Of a DNA stretch of 64,000 nucleotides, positions 20,509-33,300 are shown in pieces. The number at the start of each line of letters is the position of its first letter. Positions within the stretch are counted from its first letter, which is position 1. The DNA comes from Graphilbum fragrans (lineage: Eukaryota > Ascomycota > Sordariomycetes > Ophiostomatales > Ophiostomataceae): contig LLKO01000003.1 of assembly GCA_001513895.1 (NCBI GenBank), positions 434,001 through 498,000 on the forward strand, read 5' to 3'. The notes beneath the pieces were generated by a model, which had not been told where the DNA came from, did no database searches, and saw only the letters and a program-made list of their open reading frames with translations. The translations under genes and the position numbers were made by a program.

Positions 20509-23500
20509 GGCATGGGTGCAGCAGATGCGCGAGAGCACGACTGAGAGTATTGGGCTTGGATAATTTCGTGGGACACCACCGGTGACGTGGAAAGACAAGC
20601 TACCTAAGGGGAAAAAAACTTCGAGAAGATCTCGAAAAGGCGGGAGGGATTGGGAGGAAACCAAAACAACACAATCACAAATGCAGATATCTGTATTGCT
20701 TTCATTTGCTAAATATCTCATTTGTTTCTGCTTTTTTTTCTTTATTTCATTATTTTGTTTTATCTTTATTTATTTATGCAAGGTGGCTATTTTCATAGTG
20801 ATTGGTAAATGCACAAAACTGTGTGTTGATGAGGTGAGAAAAAAGGAGACAACAAGAAAAGGGTGACATAAATGAAGAAAACAAACCGTGAGAAAGGCAC
20901 GACTGGGCCCCGGAAATTTTTCAGTTTCTTCACATGTGAATAGGCAGACTACGTCTATAATTGTTAACAAGTGCACAAAACCAAGGAGCTACTCATCCTC
21001 TGTGTCGCACATGTGCATGCATGGAACCATTTTGAGCAGTTCTCAAGGTTGTTCGGTTTGCCCTTGTCCCTTTGCATACAGCATTTGTGCAGATTACAAC
21101 AGGTCCATGCCCATACTCCGTTTTAGCCCCCGGCTCTCCCTTTGCTTTTTTTATTACTCATAGGATCGTCTACTGCTGATTGTGGTGCACTTCTTTTCTC
21201 CATGGCCATTGAATGGGAGTTTGCTGATGATGGAGACTCCTCGTACGCCGAAAAAGCTGCCTGTCCGACGTATCGACGCCCAAGGCGACGCGGAAACGAG
21301 CCAAATCACGTACAAGAGCGAACGACCACAACAAGCAGGCCCTGATTGACCGACGCTCTTTTCGGCGAAAGGCGTGCACAGCAGTGGGCGGCGGGAGGCA
21401 GGCGGGGGCCAAAACAGAGAAAAAAAGATGAGGGGGGGTCGACCTAATCGGCAGGCAGTGTACCCGTACGACTCCTCGCAGGCAGCGCTCTGGAAAGAAA
21501 GGCGGATGTGCCAGAGGAAGCGCCCGGCAAGAGGGACGAAGTGTGTGTGATGGTGTGCAATGGAAGTCTCGTCCATGTACATCTACTTGTGCTCCGTACC
21601 TACGCGGACACGTCCACGTCGGAGGACGGCAATACGTGGTCAACTAGCGGGAAGGATGTGGTGGCTAACCCAACCAAGCAAGGCATGGGCACATTGGAAA
21701 GCGAAAGACAACAAATAAAAAAGAGGGCAATGACAAAACACCAGAGCAAAGGGCCGTGCTCGAGGGCATGGCGAGAACCCGCCTTCTGCCCAGGTCGCCC
21801 GATAGGCCAGAACTGGAATAGGAATAGGGGCTGTTGAGAAGGAAAGGGGGAGGTGGGAGAGGGGGGGTGGCTCTGCTCTGCGGCTCTGTTGCCCAACAAG
21901 AATTGCCGCCCTCTTGTATCTTGTACTGTGCTCCGGACATGCGTCGCGCGGACGATGTACAGATACAACTGCCTACCTGCACCTTGCACGGCGGACACCG
22001 TCACAGCGCGGTCGGGTAGGGTAGCCGTTGCGCGCCCACTATTCCACGCTCGTATGTTGTGGGACGAGAGGAGGTACAAGTGCAAAAGAAAAAAAAAAGG
22101 CAGATAGTGGAGAAGGAGAGCTGCTTTGGCTCTTCTGGCTTTCTGGTAGGCACATTACGGAGTTGCATATTGCGTTGGTTTATTTTATTTGTTTCATGGC
22201 GTCGCTGTTTTATTGCCATGGCGGGTACGAAGTGGTTTGTTGTTCTTCCTGCATCCTTTGCCCGACCTGAGCCAAGGAATAATTGCCCAAGATGAACGAG
22301 AGCGAAGACGAGAGGGCAGAAGAGAACATACGTAATGCCCTCCATCGCTTCATCGTAGGCGACTTCGCTAGCTTGTGCCCAAGCAGAAAGGCAACAACAA
22401 GACAGCGAATGAATCTTCCCACCTCTCTTTTTTGGAAGCGCTAGGAGCGCTGTCACCTATATGCAAAGCGGGCGTGACGATAGGTGGTGTTGCTGCCTAC
22501 GCATATCGTATGTACGTTGAACAGCTGCGTAGCAATGGAGTACTCGTGCACAGAAAAAACGAATGCAGTGTGCCCAGGTTCTGGGCCTCGATAGGCCATT
22601 GCGGCGAGAACGGACAGCACATCGCTCTTTTTCTTGGATCCGAGCAGGCCAACACCCTCTACGCCCCAAAAATACAGACTTTGAACGCAAACCAAGGAAA
22701 ATGGACGCCCGATAAAAAAGAAAAAATACTGATAAAATAATAAACCGACGTGTGGCCGAATCAAGCCATCCGAGGGCGTGAATGCATAAACGTTTTTGGC
22801 TGGCTTTCGCACGCAGGCTGTCTGTTATCTCTGGATTCTGCTGGCTCTCACCCCCCTTCGCCTGCTTCTTGCTCTTGCATCTTATGACCCTTTCCGGTAG
22901 CATCCTTGATTTCGGACTGGTTTGTCTTCGATGCTCAACAGCCAGCCAAGCCACAGTGCCCAGCTTTGCGTCACGCAGGTGTGCGGAATGTCTTTGATCA
23001 GTCCCATGGAGCAGGGCCCCGTTGGCCGCCATCTCTTCGTATTTCGACTCTTGTCTTCCCTTCTTTCTTTTTTCTCGCCCATTGTTGCGGCTTGGTCGAA
23101 AAGTAGCTCTATTTGTACATCGATGTACGAGTACAAGTACACGTCCCGTGCTTGTACACTCGTCTTCAACACGCCCCTTTGGCGGTGATGCCTGCCCCTC
23201 TGCCTGCTTACTGTGCATTTTCCAACTTCACCTGCCGCTTGTGTGATTTGCTGCTTGCTGCATTTCCCACTGTGGCGAGGCATTTCCACTTTTCCGCGCC
23301 AGAGGCGGTCTGTCCCGTAACTACATACGAGTACGAGAAAATCCTTCTCAAACAACTTCCACGGTCTCTTTCCCCAGAGCATCGCTCACCGGCATTCTAT
23401 CAATTGCGAGACACGGGCAAGAACAGAACACTGCTAAAACAAGAGGCATGCTGCTGACCGCACCTCCGCCACGAGAAAAGCTGCTGCTGCAGCGGCCGAG

Positions 23501-24282
23501 GACAGGCGACCCGACCATTTGGCCAGTTCAGCCCTATGGACCGATTAAAGTGCTTACATGAGAACAGAGCAACGGAGCTCCCAGAGAACGAGAGGGCGGA
23601 GCCCGTAAAAAATTAGAGAAAACGGGAAACAACTCACCTGTGCTCTGAGAAACTCCATACAAATCAATGCATATGCCGCAGTTCCCTGTCGTTACCCTGA
23701 GGGGAGTGACGCAACGTTGTGGCGCATATTCTGTTGACATGTCCTGCGCGGAGTCAATATTGGGAAGTGCGGTGGTACTTGCATGCTGTCACTGGTCACC
23801 GTGTCGCCATTCCGTGGTTGCGCTGGTGCGCTGTTCCGCTGTTAACCTGTTTCGCGGGCGGAACGGCTTACGGCTTACCGAAAACTGCGTAGACTTGCAA
23901 AGCAACTGCTAGCAGCCAGCCCATCTGGCCTCGCTGTCCAGTTGAGGGGCCTGTGAATGTCACTGGTGACCAACAATCAACTTTGCCTCGACCACCCCTC
24001 TTCTCGGTGGCCCGGCTAGCAGCAAGGCGAAGCTGTATTCGGAGAAGAGCGAACAAATAGAAGAGCTGCGGGCCAGGAATGGCACACCACTAGCAAAGAA
24101 GTGTTTGTTCTTGTATGCACACAAAGGTACGTGTGTAAGCCAACAACAGTCCGTGGTTATACGAGTACAGATAACCAGGATCATTTGCCGAGAGCTTGGA
24201 GTGGCTCAACACGAGCAATCCGAAGGGGGGGCACCAAGACGCGATAGGATGGAGAATATGAGACCCTATACTTGAGCGCCCC

Positions 24283-24336
24283 TACTCCGTATGTACTCCG
24301 TATGTACTCCGTATGTACTCCGTATGTACTCCGTAT
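24283..24336. repeat. Tandem repeat, 4.9 copies of the 11-mer TACTCCGTATG
   Basis: Four full units and a ten-base fifth unit lie head to tail without mismatches. The unit contains TACTCCGTA, the complement of the dispersed TACGGAGTA motif, so the array looks like a local expansion of it. Confidence 0.95.
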
Positions 24337-27300
24337 TCGTAGGTTCGCTGGCATCGGCTTCGAGGACCTAGGCAGATGCGCGCTCACACCAGGCGGTAGA
24401 AGCGGTGTGTGGTGCATGGTGTTTGGCTGCGCCCAAAGACGCCACAAAGTCGCATGTGCTCTGCCAGTTGTCGTGGATCGGCGGTCTGGCCCCTCGAAAA
24501 AACCACAACAACAGCAAAAACAGCAAGAGGCGCTCTGTCGGCGCCGAAAACGTTGACGCTAGAGCATCCAGCTGTTTCGGGATGTGATAAGAGGTCTTTC
24601 TCTGTCCAATAAGCACGAGGCTGTCGACCTGTTGGGGATGGCTGAAGCAACGCAGCTGCCAAGTGTGGCAGCGACCGCCAAAAGAAGGGTGGCACCAGCG
24701 GGGAACCTGGAAATCTGCCTGCTCCGTACAGAGCACATGAACATCTCTTTGTTTCTGCCTCTTTTGCCGCTCTTCGGTATTCTCGTATTTCCTTTTTGCG
24801 CAGCCGTTGATTTGCCAGAGAACGAGCGACCGCTTTCGAACTCTCGGTCATGCACCCACTTTATCTGTACTCATCCTCTGCGCTTCCCTGCTTCTCTGGC
24901 GGGCCAAGTGCCCCGAAAAGACGATGCTTCCAGCCGCACCAAGTGATCGGCTCAGACCTACAGCCTGGCGCTGGGCTGTTCCACATTGGGATAGGCAACC
25001 GGATGCAAGGTTTCTCAGCCGCTCCGACTCGTATCCTCAATATTCTTGAACACCGGCCCAACACTGCTTGGCGTTGGCGTGTGCCTATGCCCGTTCGTCT
25101 CTTCCGTCTCTCTCTTTCATTCCTTTCCCTGCGGTATTGTTCTCTGCTTCTGCAGCGTGCACCACATTGTGTTGAACACTTGGCTGACTCGGCGCCCGGC
25201 TGGCTTGTTGCACCGCAGTAGCGGCCACCGCGTCCATCCGCTGCCTTTTCTGTCTCCCCATATCCGTACTCCAGATGCTCGTATTGCCCCAGAAAGGCTG
25301 CTCGCCTGTGTTTTCCTTGGCGTTGAGGGCTTCTAGACACGAATCCCCACTCGATGTGTTGGGTACAGCACACATGTACGACGTAGTGTAGTTACTGGCA
25401 CCAGCACCGCAAAAGAGCCTTCTGTTCTCGGCCTAATTCCGCTCGACTCCCTCGAGTACTCCGTGATTGTTCGGAGTACACGCATTGTGCCGCACATGCC
25501 CCAGCCACACCTTTGCATATGCAGACTTGAAGCTGGGAGGTGTGTGCTGAGTGATGGCATGGCACTGTTGACCTTCCCCTTCTGTCGTCCTGTCTATCTT
25601 GGTCAGGGCGAGGTGTTGGACCCGTCGTAGAGTGAGGGTACCTCAGTCTATGGAGGACTCCGTGCGACCCTGCTTCCCCCCTGCTTCCCCTCTTTGCGCT
25701 CTCAGTCTGTTGATGTTTGGCCATTTTGCTTCGCACAAATGCGACACCTGGGCACCCTAGAAGCCGAGAGACCTAGAAGAGGGGTAGAAGTCGAAGGAGC
25801 AAACCCTGCCAGCTGGGCGCTATCACATTGCTGTTGCCGCTGGTTGCCTTTTGCTGCCTGTCGGTGCCTATCACTATTTTGTTGCAGCGGCTGCCTTGGT
25901 GGGATTGTGAACCGCTTTTCGAAGGCATTGGCCACACATTGCCAGCTCCACCTTGTCCGCCGTGCCCGCCGTCTCTTCCGCTGCACAATGTTCCATCATA
26001 GCCACGATTGGTATCAGAGGAACACGGAGTCGTCTTCGGGTCCAGTTTGCAGAAATGCCTCCGTTTTACCAGCGTCGCATGAAAACGGACTGTTGATGCC
26101 GCTCGTGGGCGCAGCGCCTAGTCGCAAAGGGCGCCGTTATGGATTAATACAAGGTACGGAGAGGAGGGGGGGTGTGCATCTGTAGTTGCATTCTGGGTGC
26201 GACTAAAATGGATTGGTGCCAAGGACTCGGGGGGGACTATTTTCTTCGGGGGAGTCGGGCAGGTGGGAGACATCAAAGACTCACAAGGAATATGGAGCAC
26301 AGAGTACGGAGTACGGGGCACGCAGTCGAATGTACACGCAGTGTAAGATACGCAGGCGTCGAGACGATAGTTAGGACGATGCGCCAACGACGAGGATTAG
26401 GGAAGCGACACAAAGATAGGCGGAAGGTTGGTTGGCATGGCTCTTTTGCGCTGCGAACGGAACTATCGGCGAGGCGGAGAGCTGGGCGACGCGTGTTTTT
26501 TTGGCTGCGCCGGGGTCTCTGAACAGTGCAACGCCAGGAAGAGTACAGGCGTCGGGGCCGGAGGTATATTGCCATGAAAGGCCGACTTTTGCGAGGCGGT
26601 GACGTAGTGTTTCTGGCCAACGTGGGCTGCACCAAGTCGTGAGCGTGGAAATGGAATGAATGCCAAAACTACGGTGCAATGCCACAGCCGTAGTGAGCCG
26701 TAACCACGACGTACGAGGGCTCGGAGGGTAAGAACCCCCCCATAACAAGGTTATTTTTCCTGCGTTCAGATCGTCCGGTAGATCCGGCCGAAAGACGTCG
26801 GCCGCGGACGGGAAAGTGCAGAGAGGTTCGACTGGTGATTACAAAACGGAAGGCACGCGGTGCTCTCTGGATATGTAGCTACGACGTGGGAGGGGCGTAT
26901 GCATGACGCATGCCATGCCCATGACTCTTTCCCTCGCAGAGCCTTACCCGCTAGCACCTTCTTACTCTCGCCGTGGCTCTTCTGCCTCTCTCCGGTTCTT
27001 TCCTCGTTTCCTGGATCATCTGCGTCTCCCCTCCGGCCCTGCCGTTTGAGGTCCGGGATGAGGCAGGTGCACCCTGGACAAAACCCGAGTGCTCTTTCTC
27101 CTCGTGACACGAAATATTTGTCAAATGCCGCGCCCTTTGGTCACGGCCGGCAAGAGGGACAGCCTACCCATGTCGTCCATGTGGCATGCCAACATGTCAA
27201 CATGCCAAAAGAAGGTAGGAACGACTTGCTGGTGCGGGTGTGTTAGTAATCGCATGGTCTTAGCGGAAAGGAACACACCAGCCCAGTACCAGGCAACGGC

Positions 27301-27567
27301 CGCAAGTGGGCACAAACGGGCGCAATGTCCGGAACTTCAGCTGCACTCCGTAGTTGGGGCGAAAACTCCGACCTGTAATTACAAGGCACGACTCCGTACG
27401 GAGTAGGCGGGTAAGATACAGAGCACAATACGCGGTAACTACCGCTGTTGTTGGCTGGCGTTTGGGAATTTAGCGGCCCACGGCCCTATTGGCTCGTTCG
27501 TAAACGATGGCGATCCCGGCTAAGCTTCTTGCCCACACTGACGTTTCTCTCATCCTCCACATAACTG

Positions 27568-27600
27568 CTCCGTGGACTCGTGGCATACGAGTCCACGGAG
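27568..27600. repeat. Perfect inverted repeat, 14-bp stem and 5-base loop
   Basis: The arms at 27568-27581 and 27587-27600 are exact complements and flank GGCAT. The right arm runs into GGAGTAC, so the hairpin incorporates the dispersed GGAGTA-type motif. No gene is adjacent. Confidence 0.9.
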
Positions 27601-30600
27601 TACACTTTTTGAGATTTCTCCGTGACCGTACGATGCTGGCGAGGCCCCCGCCTCCCACTTGTGCAAGAACGCCGAGCGTCCCCTGTAACGCCTGCAATAT
27701 ATGTATCTTACAATAATGCTACGCTTCGCTCTCCGATGCACTACGCCGTAGCACCCAAGCAAGTCGCCGACCGGGGGCAATTGTCACCAAGCAGCCCTCG
27801 AGAAAAGTCAGTTTGACAAAGCTTGAGTGCGCTCATGTGCTATAAATTTACGAGTACATACTTACATGCGACAGCACGAAAAAGAAGAGCATGGGTCGAA
27901 GCGTTGCAACTGTAGACGCCTAGCTTGTTGCAATAAGCGAGAAAGATCTGAGCTTCAACCACGACATAGTCTAACATTGCTGTTTATGACCTCGAGGGCG
28001 GATGCGGGCTACCATGGCTCCATGTGTAGTCGTATCAATGGCACGGCAGCCGGAGAGACGATCGTGAAACAGAAAAAGGGCAAGGCGAAGAAATAAACAA
28101 AAAGCCTGAGCATAGGACCACACAGCATGCGGCCAAGAAACTGGCTCGTACATTCGGTTCTCCAATGTTGCCTGCAGTTGGGTGGCGAGGGCCATAGTGA
28201 AGATCCCAAACAGGCATTAGTATTTGGAAAACACTATTTGGAATGAGGCTAAGCGGGGCATTGATTTCATTACGGAGTTTTCATACGACGTAGTTGTGCC
28301 GTACATAAATTCAGTACTCGGATATGGGCGTACAAAGCACCCCGTAACTATGTACTTGTAGATCCGCCCTCTCCCCCGTACGTCCTATGCAGCTTTGAAA
28401 AACTCCGCCGCGAAGGAGCACATATCGGCGAAAGCAAAAGTAATGGCCATACCCATGGACAGGGGGGGGGCTAACAGAGAGGCGCGTGTCGGCGGAGCTA
28501 AGCGCCACAAGCAAAGAGACCCTAAGGGGTACGAGGATACGGAGTACATACAGCACACCACAACGACAGGACAGGCAAGTAAGTGCGAAGATAAGGGCAC
28601 ACGAAGGTTTCGCATCATGTCGCCTGCTTGATCCTTATTCTGTCAAGGCAGAGGGCGCCAGGTTAATTACGAGTACGAGGATGAGGGTGTCTTGGAGGTG
28701 AATGGGACTAACACTATAGTACTTACACAAGACCATTTGTGTGCCTGGGATTGCCAATGATGGATTCTTTCGGTCGTATTCGCCGCATTGTGTTCTGTCC
28801 TTCAATGCATACTCTGTATTTCGTAGACGTGCTTCGTAAAGTGTGCCTATTCTCGTGTTCCATGTGGAATCCGAGCCCCCTTCCTTCGCTTTTCTCGGAC
28901 TATGTATAGATTTCATCGGCCAGATGTGAATGTTTTATTTTTGGGGGCCGTTTTTACTTTGGGGGAGGGAGGGGAGGTGCGGCACATACTGTAAAAAAGA
29001 GAGCTGTGCCGCATCACAAGGACCATGCATACGGGACACTTACGATGGGAACAGAGACACGGCATGGAGAGCGAGCAGGGGCCAGGGGGGAAAGGGAGGG
29101 GGGAAGGTCAGGATTGGGCGCAAGGCGACCCAGAACCAGTCTCCCATGGCAGCCAGTACAACGACTGATGTATACCCTCGTCGTCGTCATGCTGCATCCC
29201 ATATGAATACCACACAGCCAACAGCAATTGAGAACAGCCAGAACTCGTACTTCGTACTCTGAATTTTCAGCACTATCTTGGCCTTCCTGTCTGTTTTTGG
29301 GAGCCGAAGCCACCCGCCTTCACTTGGAAGGATCATTGAATAGACCCATCTGTTCAGTGAAAATGCGTGTCTTGGCGGGTATAGCTCCCCTGCGACGCCC
29401 TGCGACGCCAGCCTTGCTCTGCTTTGCATACTGTGTACTTCGTACTTTGTACAGCGTCTATCTTCTGTCAGTGGCTTTCCCTTCTTAGGAATACGCAGCG
29501 CTCACTTCGGAGTATACCTCCTATTCCCGAAGGATTTTCGCTGTGCTTTCCACTTTGGCTTGGGCCGCTCGCGAGTGGCTTTGCCGTGGTTTGGCTGTTT
29601 GCCTTGCTTCACCGGCATGCTCCTACTTTCTCTCCCCTCCCTCTTGACTGCTTTTCGTAAGGACCCTATTTCGGGTAGATCCTACATTCAATACGGAGTA
29701 GTGAGAGAGAGAGAGAGAGGGCGGGTGACTGCCTGTGGGAAGCACTAACTTTGCCATCACTAGGAGACCACTGTCAGAAGCATGTTTGTTAGCTGGGATT
29801 GAATTAGTGATAAGTTCAGCTATCTTCCCTAGCTTTTGCTGCCTAGACTGCGCAATGATCCTAGAGTCCATGGGAATTATCTCTAATACGAGCATGTACA
29901 CTCCCACACAAGAAGGAAGAGACGACAAGAAACTGTCAAACAAGGAAGAACAGCCCAGGCGTGGCCCGTCACTTCGCCCCCCAGAAACATATTTAGTTAT
30001 GAAAGAGAACAGGGGAGCATTGTAGAAGGAAGGGGAGGCCGCTGTTCCGGGGTTTCACTGGGTCCGGCGTTCTTTCTCCATACGAGTACGAGGTAGTGTG
30101 GCATAACCAGCCCACAAGGGACAGGGCTGAAGCACGGAACATCCACCTAACTTATAAGGATTCGGCACAACGTAGAGTGTGATTTGTCAAAGAGTACATA
30201 CTCGTACTGCGTTCGATAGCAGAGAAAAAGGAAGAGGAAAAGGGGAAACAAAACGATCACAAGTCGTCTATGAGCAACTGCAGCACTCTTTTGAAAGAGA
30301 ATTTGGAAAGGCACAGTGTTTTTAAATCAAAGAACGTAGAAACATGACAGAAAAAACATGTGTGAGGTAGCAAGTTCAGTCCGTTTAGTGTAATTGTATG
30401 TCAAATGCGCCGTAGCTTGTAGCTCACCCACCCCAGCTTTCCACCACACTGCTACCCAAGCCACCATAGGCTAGTAAAAAAAAAACGTCAAGTAAATCTC
30501 AAAAAGCGCTTCCATTCCTAGGGTGACCCTTTCCTGTCCTGTTCTTTACCTCGCCTCTTGCCCTGCGCAAAACAACCGACAAGCTACCCAGCTCGCACTC

Positions 30601-30992
30601 TTTTCCCAAAGTCATGACAAAATAGGAGAGCCGAGTAGAAAAAAAGCACACAAAAAAAAGAGATATCAATGGCATACAAAACATGCTGACCGTAAAGAGA
30701 AAAATCGTTGAAACCAATCATAAAAGGAATGATCCTTCCTCTGCCCCCAACCCACCAGCCATCGTATAAAATCTGCCTGCAAACCAAAGTAAAATAAAAA
30801 GATTGAGAAGAGAAAAATAGACGGAGGCAAAAAAAGAACACGTGAAAGAAAGAAAAAAGAGTCCAGCCCGTTTGTCTCTCTCTCGATTGTTGATCATAGG
30901 TTCTTTTTTTGTACTGTTTTTTTAGGATTTTTTCTGAGAGAGAGAGAGAGAAAAAGGTGCCTTCAGTGCCGGAGTGGGCGCTGTGGCTGTGT

Positions 30993-32423
30993 TCACACGA
31001 CCATGCCGGGCGAGCCGGGCAAAGACAGCGGTGGCGTAGGGCACTCATAGCTGACATCGGAGCAGTTGGAGTGGTCGTACGAATGCGATAGTGAAGGAGG
31101 GGTCTGTCGAGAGAGAAAAGAGCGACTGTCAGGAACTTGATTCTTGGTGCCAGACGTGCGAAAGGAGAGAGAGAGAGAAGGGAGAATGGCAATAGAATGT
31201 GTGGGAGAAAGAGAGAGGAAGAAGTCAAGTGCTTCAGGTGGCTCGTCGCACACTCACATGAGAGTTGGAGTCGTAGGGGTTGGCTGCGCCAATGCCTGTG
31301 GTGGGCAGGAAGTTGTAGTTCATGTAGGGGGCCATAGTGGCCACGGCGGCGGCCACATCGTCCTCGCGCTTGAGACTGTCGGGCGTCGAGGTGCCAAAAT
31401 GGCTGTGGCTGTGGCTGGCCATGGGCGGCAGCGTCACGGTGCCCATCTGCCAGTGTTGGCTATAGCCAAAGGCCGTCTCGGCTGAGCTGGGCCGGTAGGA
31501 CGTGGCTGCCGTGACCATCATGTCCTCGGGCGGCGGCGGGTAGGCCGAGTAGGCGCTGGCGGCCGACGGAAACATGCCCGGCGGCGTATGCGAGCGCGAG
31601 CGGTGGTCATAATGCGACGGCGCCAGGAACAGCTCGTCGTCCGGGTTCAGTGGCGGGGTGTACTGGCTGTGGGAGATGGCGGTTTTGCCGGGGGGGATCA
31701 TGACGCTCTGGGGGTGGTGCTGCTGGTAGGACGAGGACGAGGAGGACGAAGACGACGTGGAATGTCTCTGGTGGTGGTGCTGGTGGTGGTGCTGGCTCTG
31801 GTGCTGTTGTTGCTGCTGCTGCTCTAGTTGCTGGCGCTGATGTGCGGCCTCGACAGCCGAGAGCGAGGACAGCGTGTGCTGCTGCTTCCGGGGTTTGGAA
31901 GACTTGCTGGAGCTGCTGCTGCTGCTGCTGCTGCTGTTGCTGCTGTTGCTGCCGTTGCTGCTGTTGCTGCTGTTGCTGCCGTTGCTGCCGTTCTTGCTCG
32001 GGGGCGACTTGGCGCTGTGTCTGCTGCTGCTGCTGCCGCCGTCCGTGGTCATGGGATAGGCCGTTGAAGCATCTGTTGAGCCGGCACGGCGCTCCAGATC
32101 CTCCAGGCGGCGCTTGAGCTTCTTGCCTATTACGCAGTGTTAGCAGCACAAGCTCGAATTCGAATTTGGAGTGGCTGTAGCTAGGCAGGCTGGAACTTAC
32201 GGTAGTTGCGCTGGGCAATGCGGTTCTGTATCCGGCGGCGCTCGGCCAGGTCGGAGATCTTGGTCCAGTCCTCGTCTGGGTTGGCAGAGCTGCTAAAGGC
32301 GCTGCTGTTGCTGTGGCTGGCGTACTGCCGTGTGGGAGCGGTAGCTACTGGTGCCGCCGAAACCACGGAGGCTGATACTGGTGCCGGGTAGCCGTAATGG
32401 CCTTGGTACTGCGCGCTGTACAT
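30993..32423 (-). CDS. bZIP-type transcription factor with a short or degenerate zipper
   Basis: A predicted nuclear DNA-binding regulator of 400 residues. Exons are 32201-32423, 31258-32126 and 30993-31103. The introns (74 and 154 nt) have GTAAGT...TAG and GTGAGT...CAG ends in phases 1 and 0. The basic region at about residues 58-90 reads EDWTKISDLAERRRIQNRIA then QRNYRKKLKRRLEDLERRAG, a signature of a fungal bZIP group. After LEDLE no leucine heptads continue, so the zipper is very short. The middle is Ser/Asn/Gly-, Gln- and His-rich, with a trinucleotide repeat at 31911-31991. The C-terminal exon encodes SYDHSNCSDVSYECPTPPLS and LPGSPGM, which I believe is a conserved tail of this group; it supports the last splice. 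The targets cannot be named. The gene stands alone between two gene deserts. Confidence 0.88.
31911..31991 (-). repeat. CTG/TTG/CCG trinucleotide repeat inside the bZIP gene
   Basis: On the plus strand the stretch is CTG with TTG and CCG interruptions. On the coding minus strand it gives AGC/AAC/GGC codons, that is, a Ser/Asn/Gly tract between the basic region and the Gln/His-rich middle. It is likely to vary in length. Confidence 0.85.
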
Positions 32424-33300
32424 GGCTGCGGTGGAAGCCGGGCGAAATCTAGGGTGTGTGTGTTGGTAAAGAGGAGTGGGCGAGGGAGAAAGAAAGTGCG
32501 AGATAGTGACGGAGATGGAGATAGTAGAGAGCCAAGATGTCACAGAGATAGCAAGGTGCAAGTGCGCGAGCAGGTGCAAGTGCAAGATGAAGTGTGAAGA
32601 AATCCACGACAATGCAAGAGGAGGGGGGCAGGCAGCATATAGAAGTATGTCCAAGCTAGAAGACAAGAAGGACAGACAAGACAAATGTGCTTGGTAGTAG
32701 TTATGCTTGTGTGAAGCTTGAAGAAGAAGCTCTGTGATGATGTGCAACAAGATGCGAAATGAAGAAACGGTGGTGGGGGGAAGCTGGGTATTATATATTT
32801 TGGCAAGGAACTGTCATGGCATCCTTCGGCCTTGGGAAGCAAGATTTGTAAAGGCCGTGAGTATACATGTGTACGTGAGTACGAAGTAGAACTGTATATA
32901 TCGAGGGTGTGTGAGAGTGCAAGCCAAAATGGAGGCTTTGGCAGTAGTTAGGGCCTTACAAGGTACATTTCTGTAGTACACTGGGTCCAGTGGTAGGGAA
33001 AAGATAATGCTACCCTCCCCTACTTCGTACCGCTTTTTGCGTCAACACCCCCCCCCTCAGACAGGCCTTTTCCACCCCCTCCCCCTGTCCCTAGCTTACA
33101 AGTAGTGTGCACTTCTTTTCGTTTGGGGTGGAGGGGAGGGGTGGCAGTACGCCTACTCCGTACCAAAAACTCCATTCCGAGTCAACGGAGTTCGACTACG
33201 ACCAGTTGCACTGACTGTGCATTCTCCCCGTAGGGATAGACGGTCGAGGCCAGACTTACCTAGTTGAGATAAATGCTCGTAGGTATGGAGTACAGAAGTT
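32424..33300 (-). promoter_or_regulatory. Leader and promoter region of the bZIP gene, with a TATA candidate at 32791-32799
   Basis: Read on the minus strand, 32424-32760 is a pyrimidine-rich leader. The frame upstream of the chosen Met is open for another 109 codons but is Ser/Leu/His-rich and not protein-like. AAATATATAA at about 32791-32800 could serve as a TATA box, implying a leader of about 340-360 bases. C-runs and TACTCCGTA-type motifs lie farther upstream, near 33030 and 33155. Confidence 0.45.

Larger units (their letters stand above)
20509..30992. other. 10.5-kb gene desert between the Mlp1/TPR-like gene and the bZIP gene
   Basis: I find no frame with a recognisable domain or consistent codon pattern. 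The longest ones (for example 253 codons on the minus strand at 22457-23218) are low-complexity or random-looking. Base composition is mixed, not AT-rich. The stretch holds scattered TACGAGTA copies (23126, 23326, 24160, 27849, 28668, 30081) and TACGGAGTA copies (26305, 28538). It also holds an 11-bp tandem repeat (24283-24336), a 14-bp-stem inverted repeat (27568-27600), a G-run near 28462 and an AG microsatellite near 30935. The last kilobase or so may include the 3' UTR of the bZIP gene. Confidence 0.6.

Noticed and set aside
19665..20585. Alternative frame for the end of the Mlp1/TPR-like gene, via acceptor at 19743
   Set aside because: It yields Ala/Thr then Arg/Trp-rich nonsense, while the chosen acceptor at 19720 keeps the Gln-rich, RGG and KRPR tail typical of the family.
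19708..20721. 337-codon minus-strand frame rich in Leu
   Set aside because: It is the antisense shadow of the CAG repeat and Gly/Arg-rich end of the Mlp1/TPR-like gene.
22457..23218. 253-codon minus-strand frame in the first desert
   Set aside because: Random composition with many Arg/Cys/Ser, no domain, no consistent codon bias and no promoter or intron context.
31607..32218. 203-codon minus-strand frame with long polyglutamine
   Set aside because: A frame-shifted reading of the Ser/Asn repeat inside the bZIP exon.
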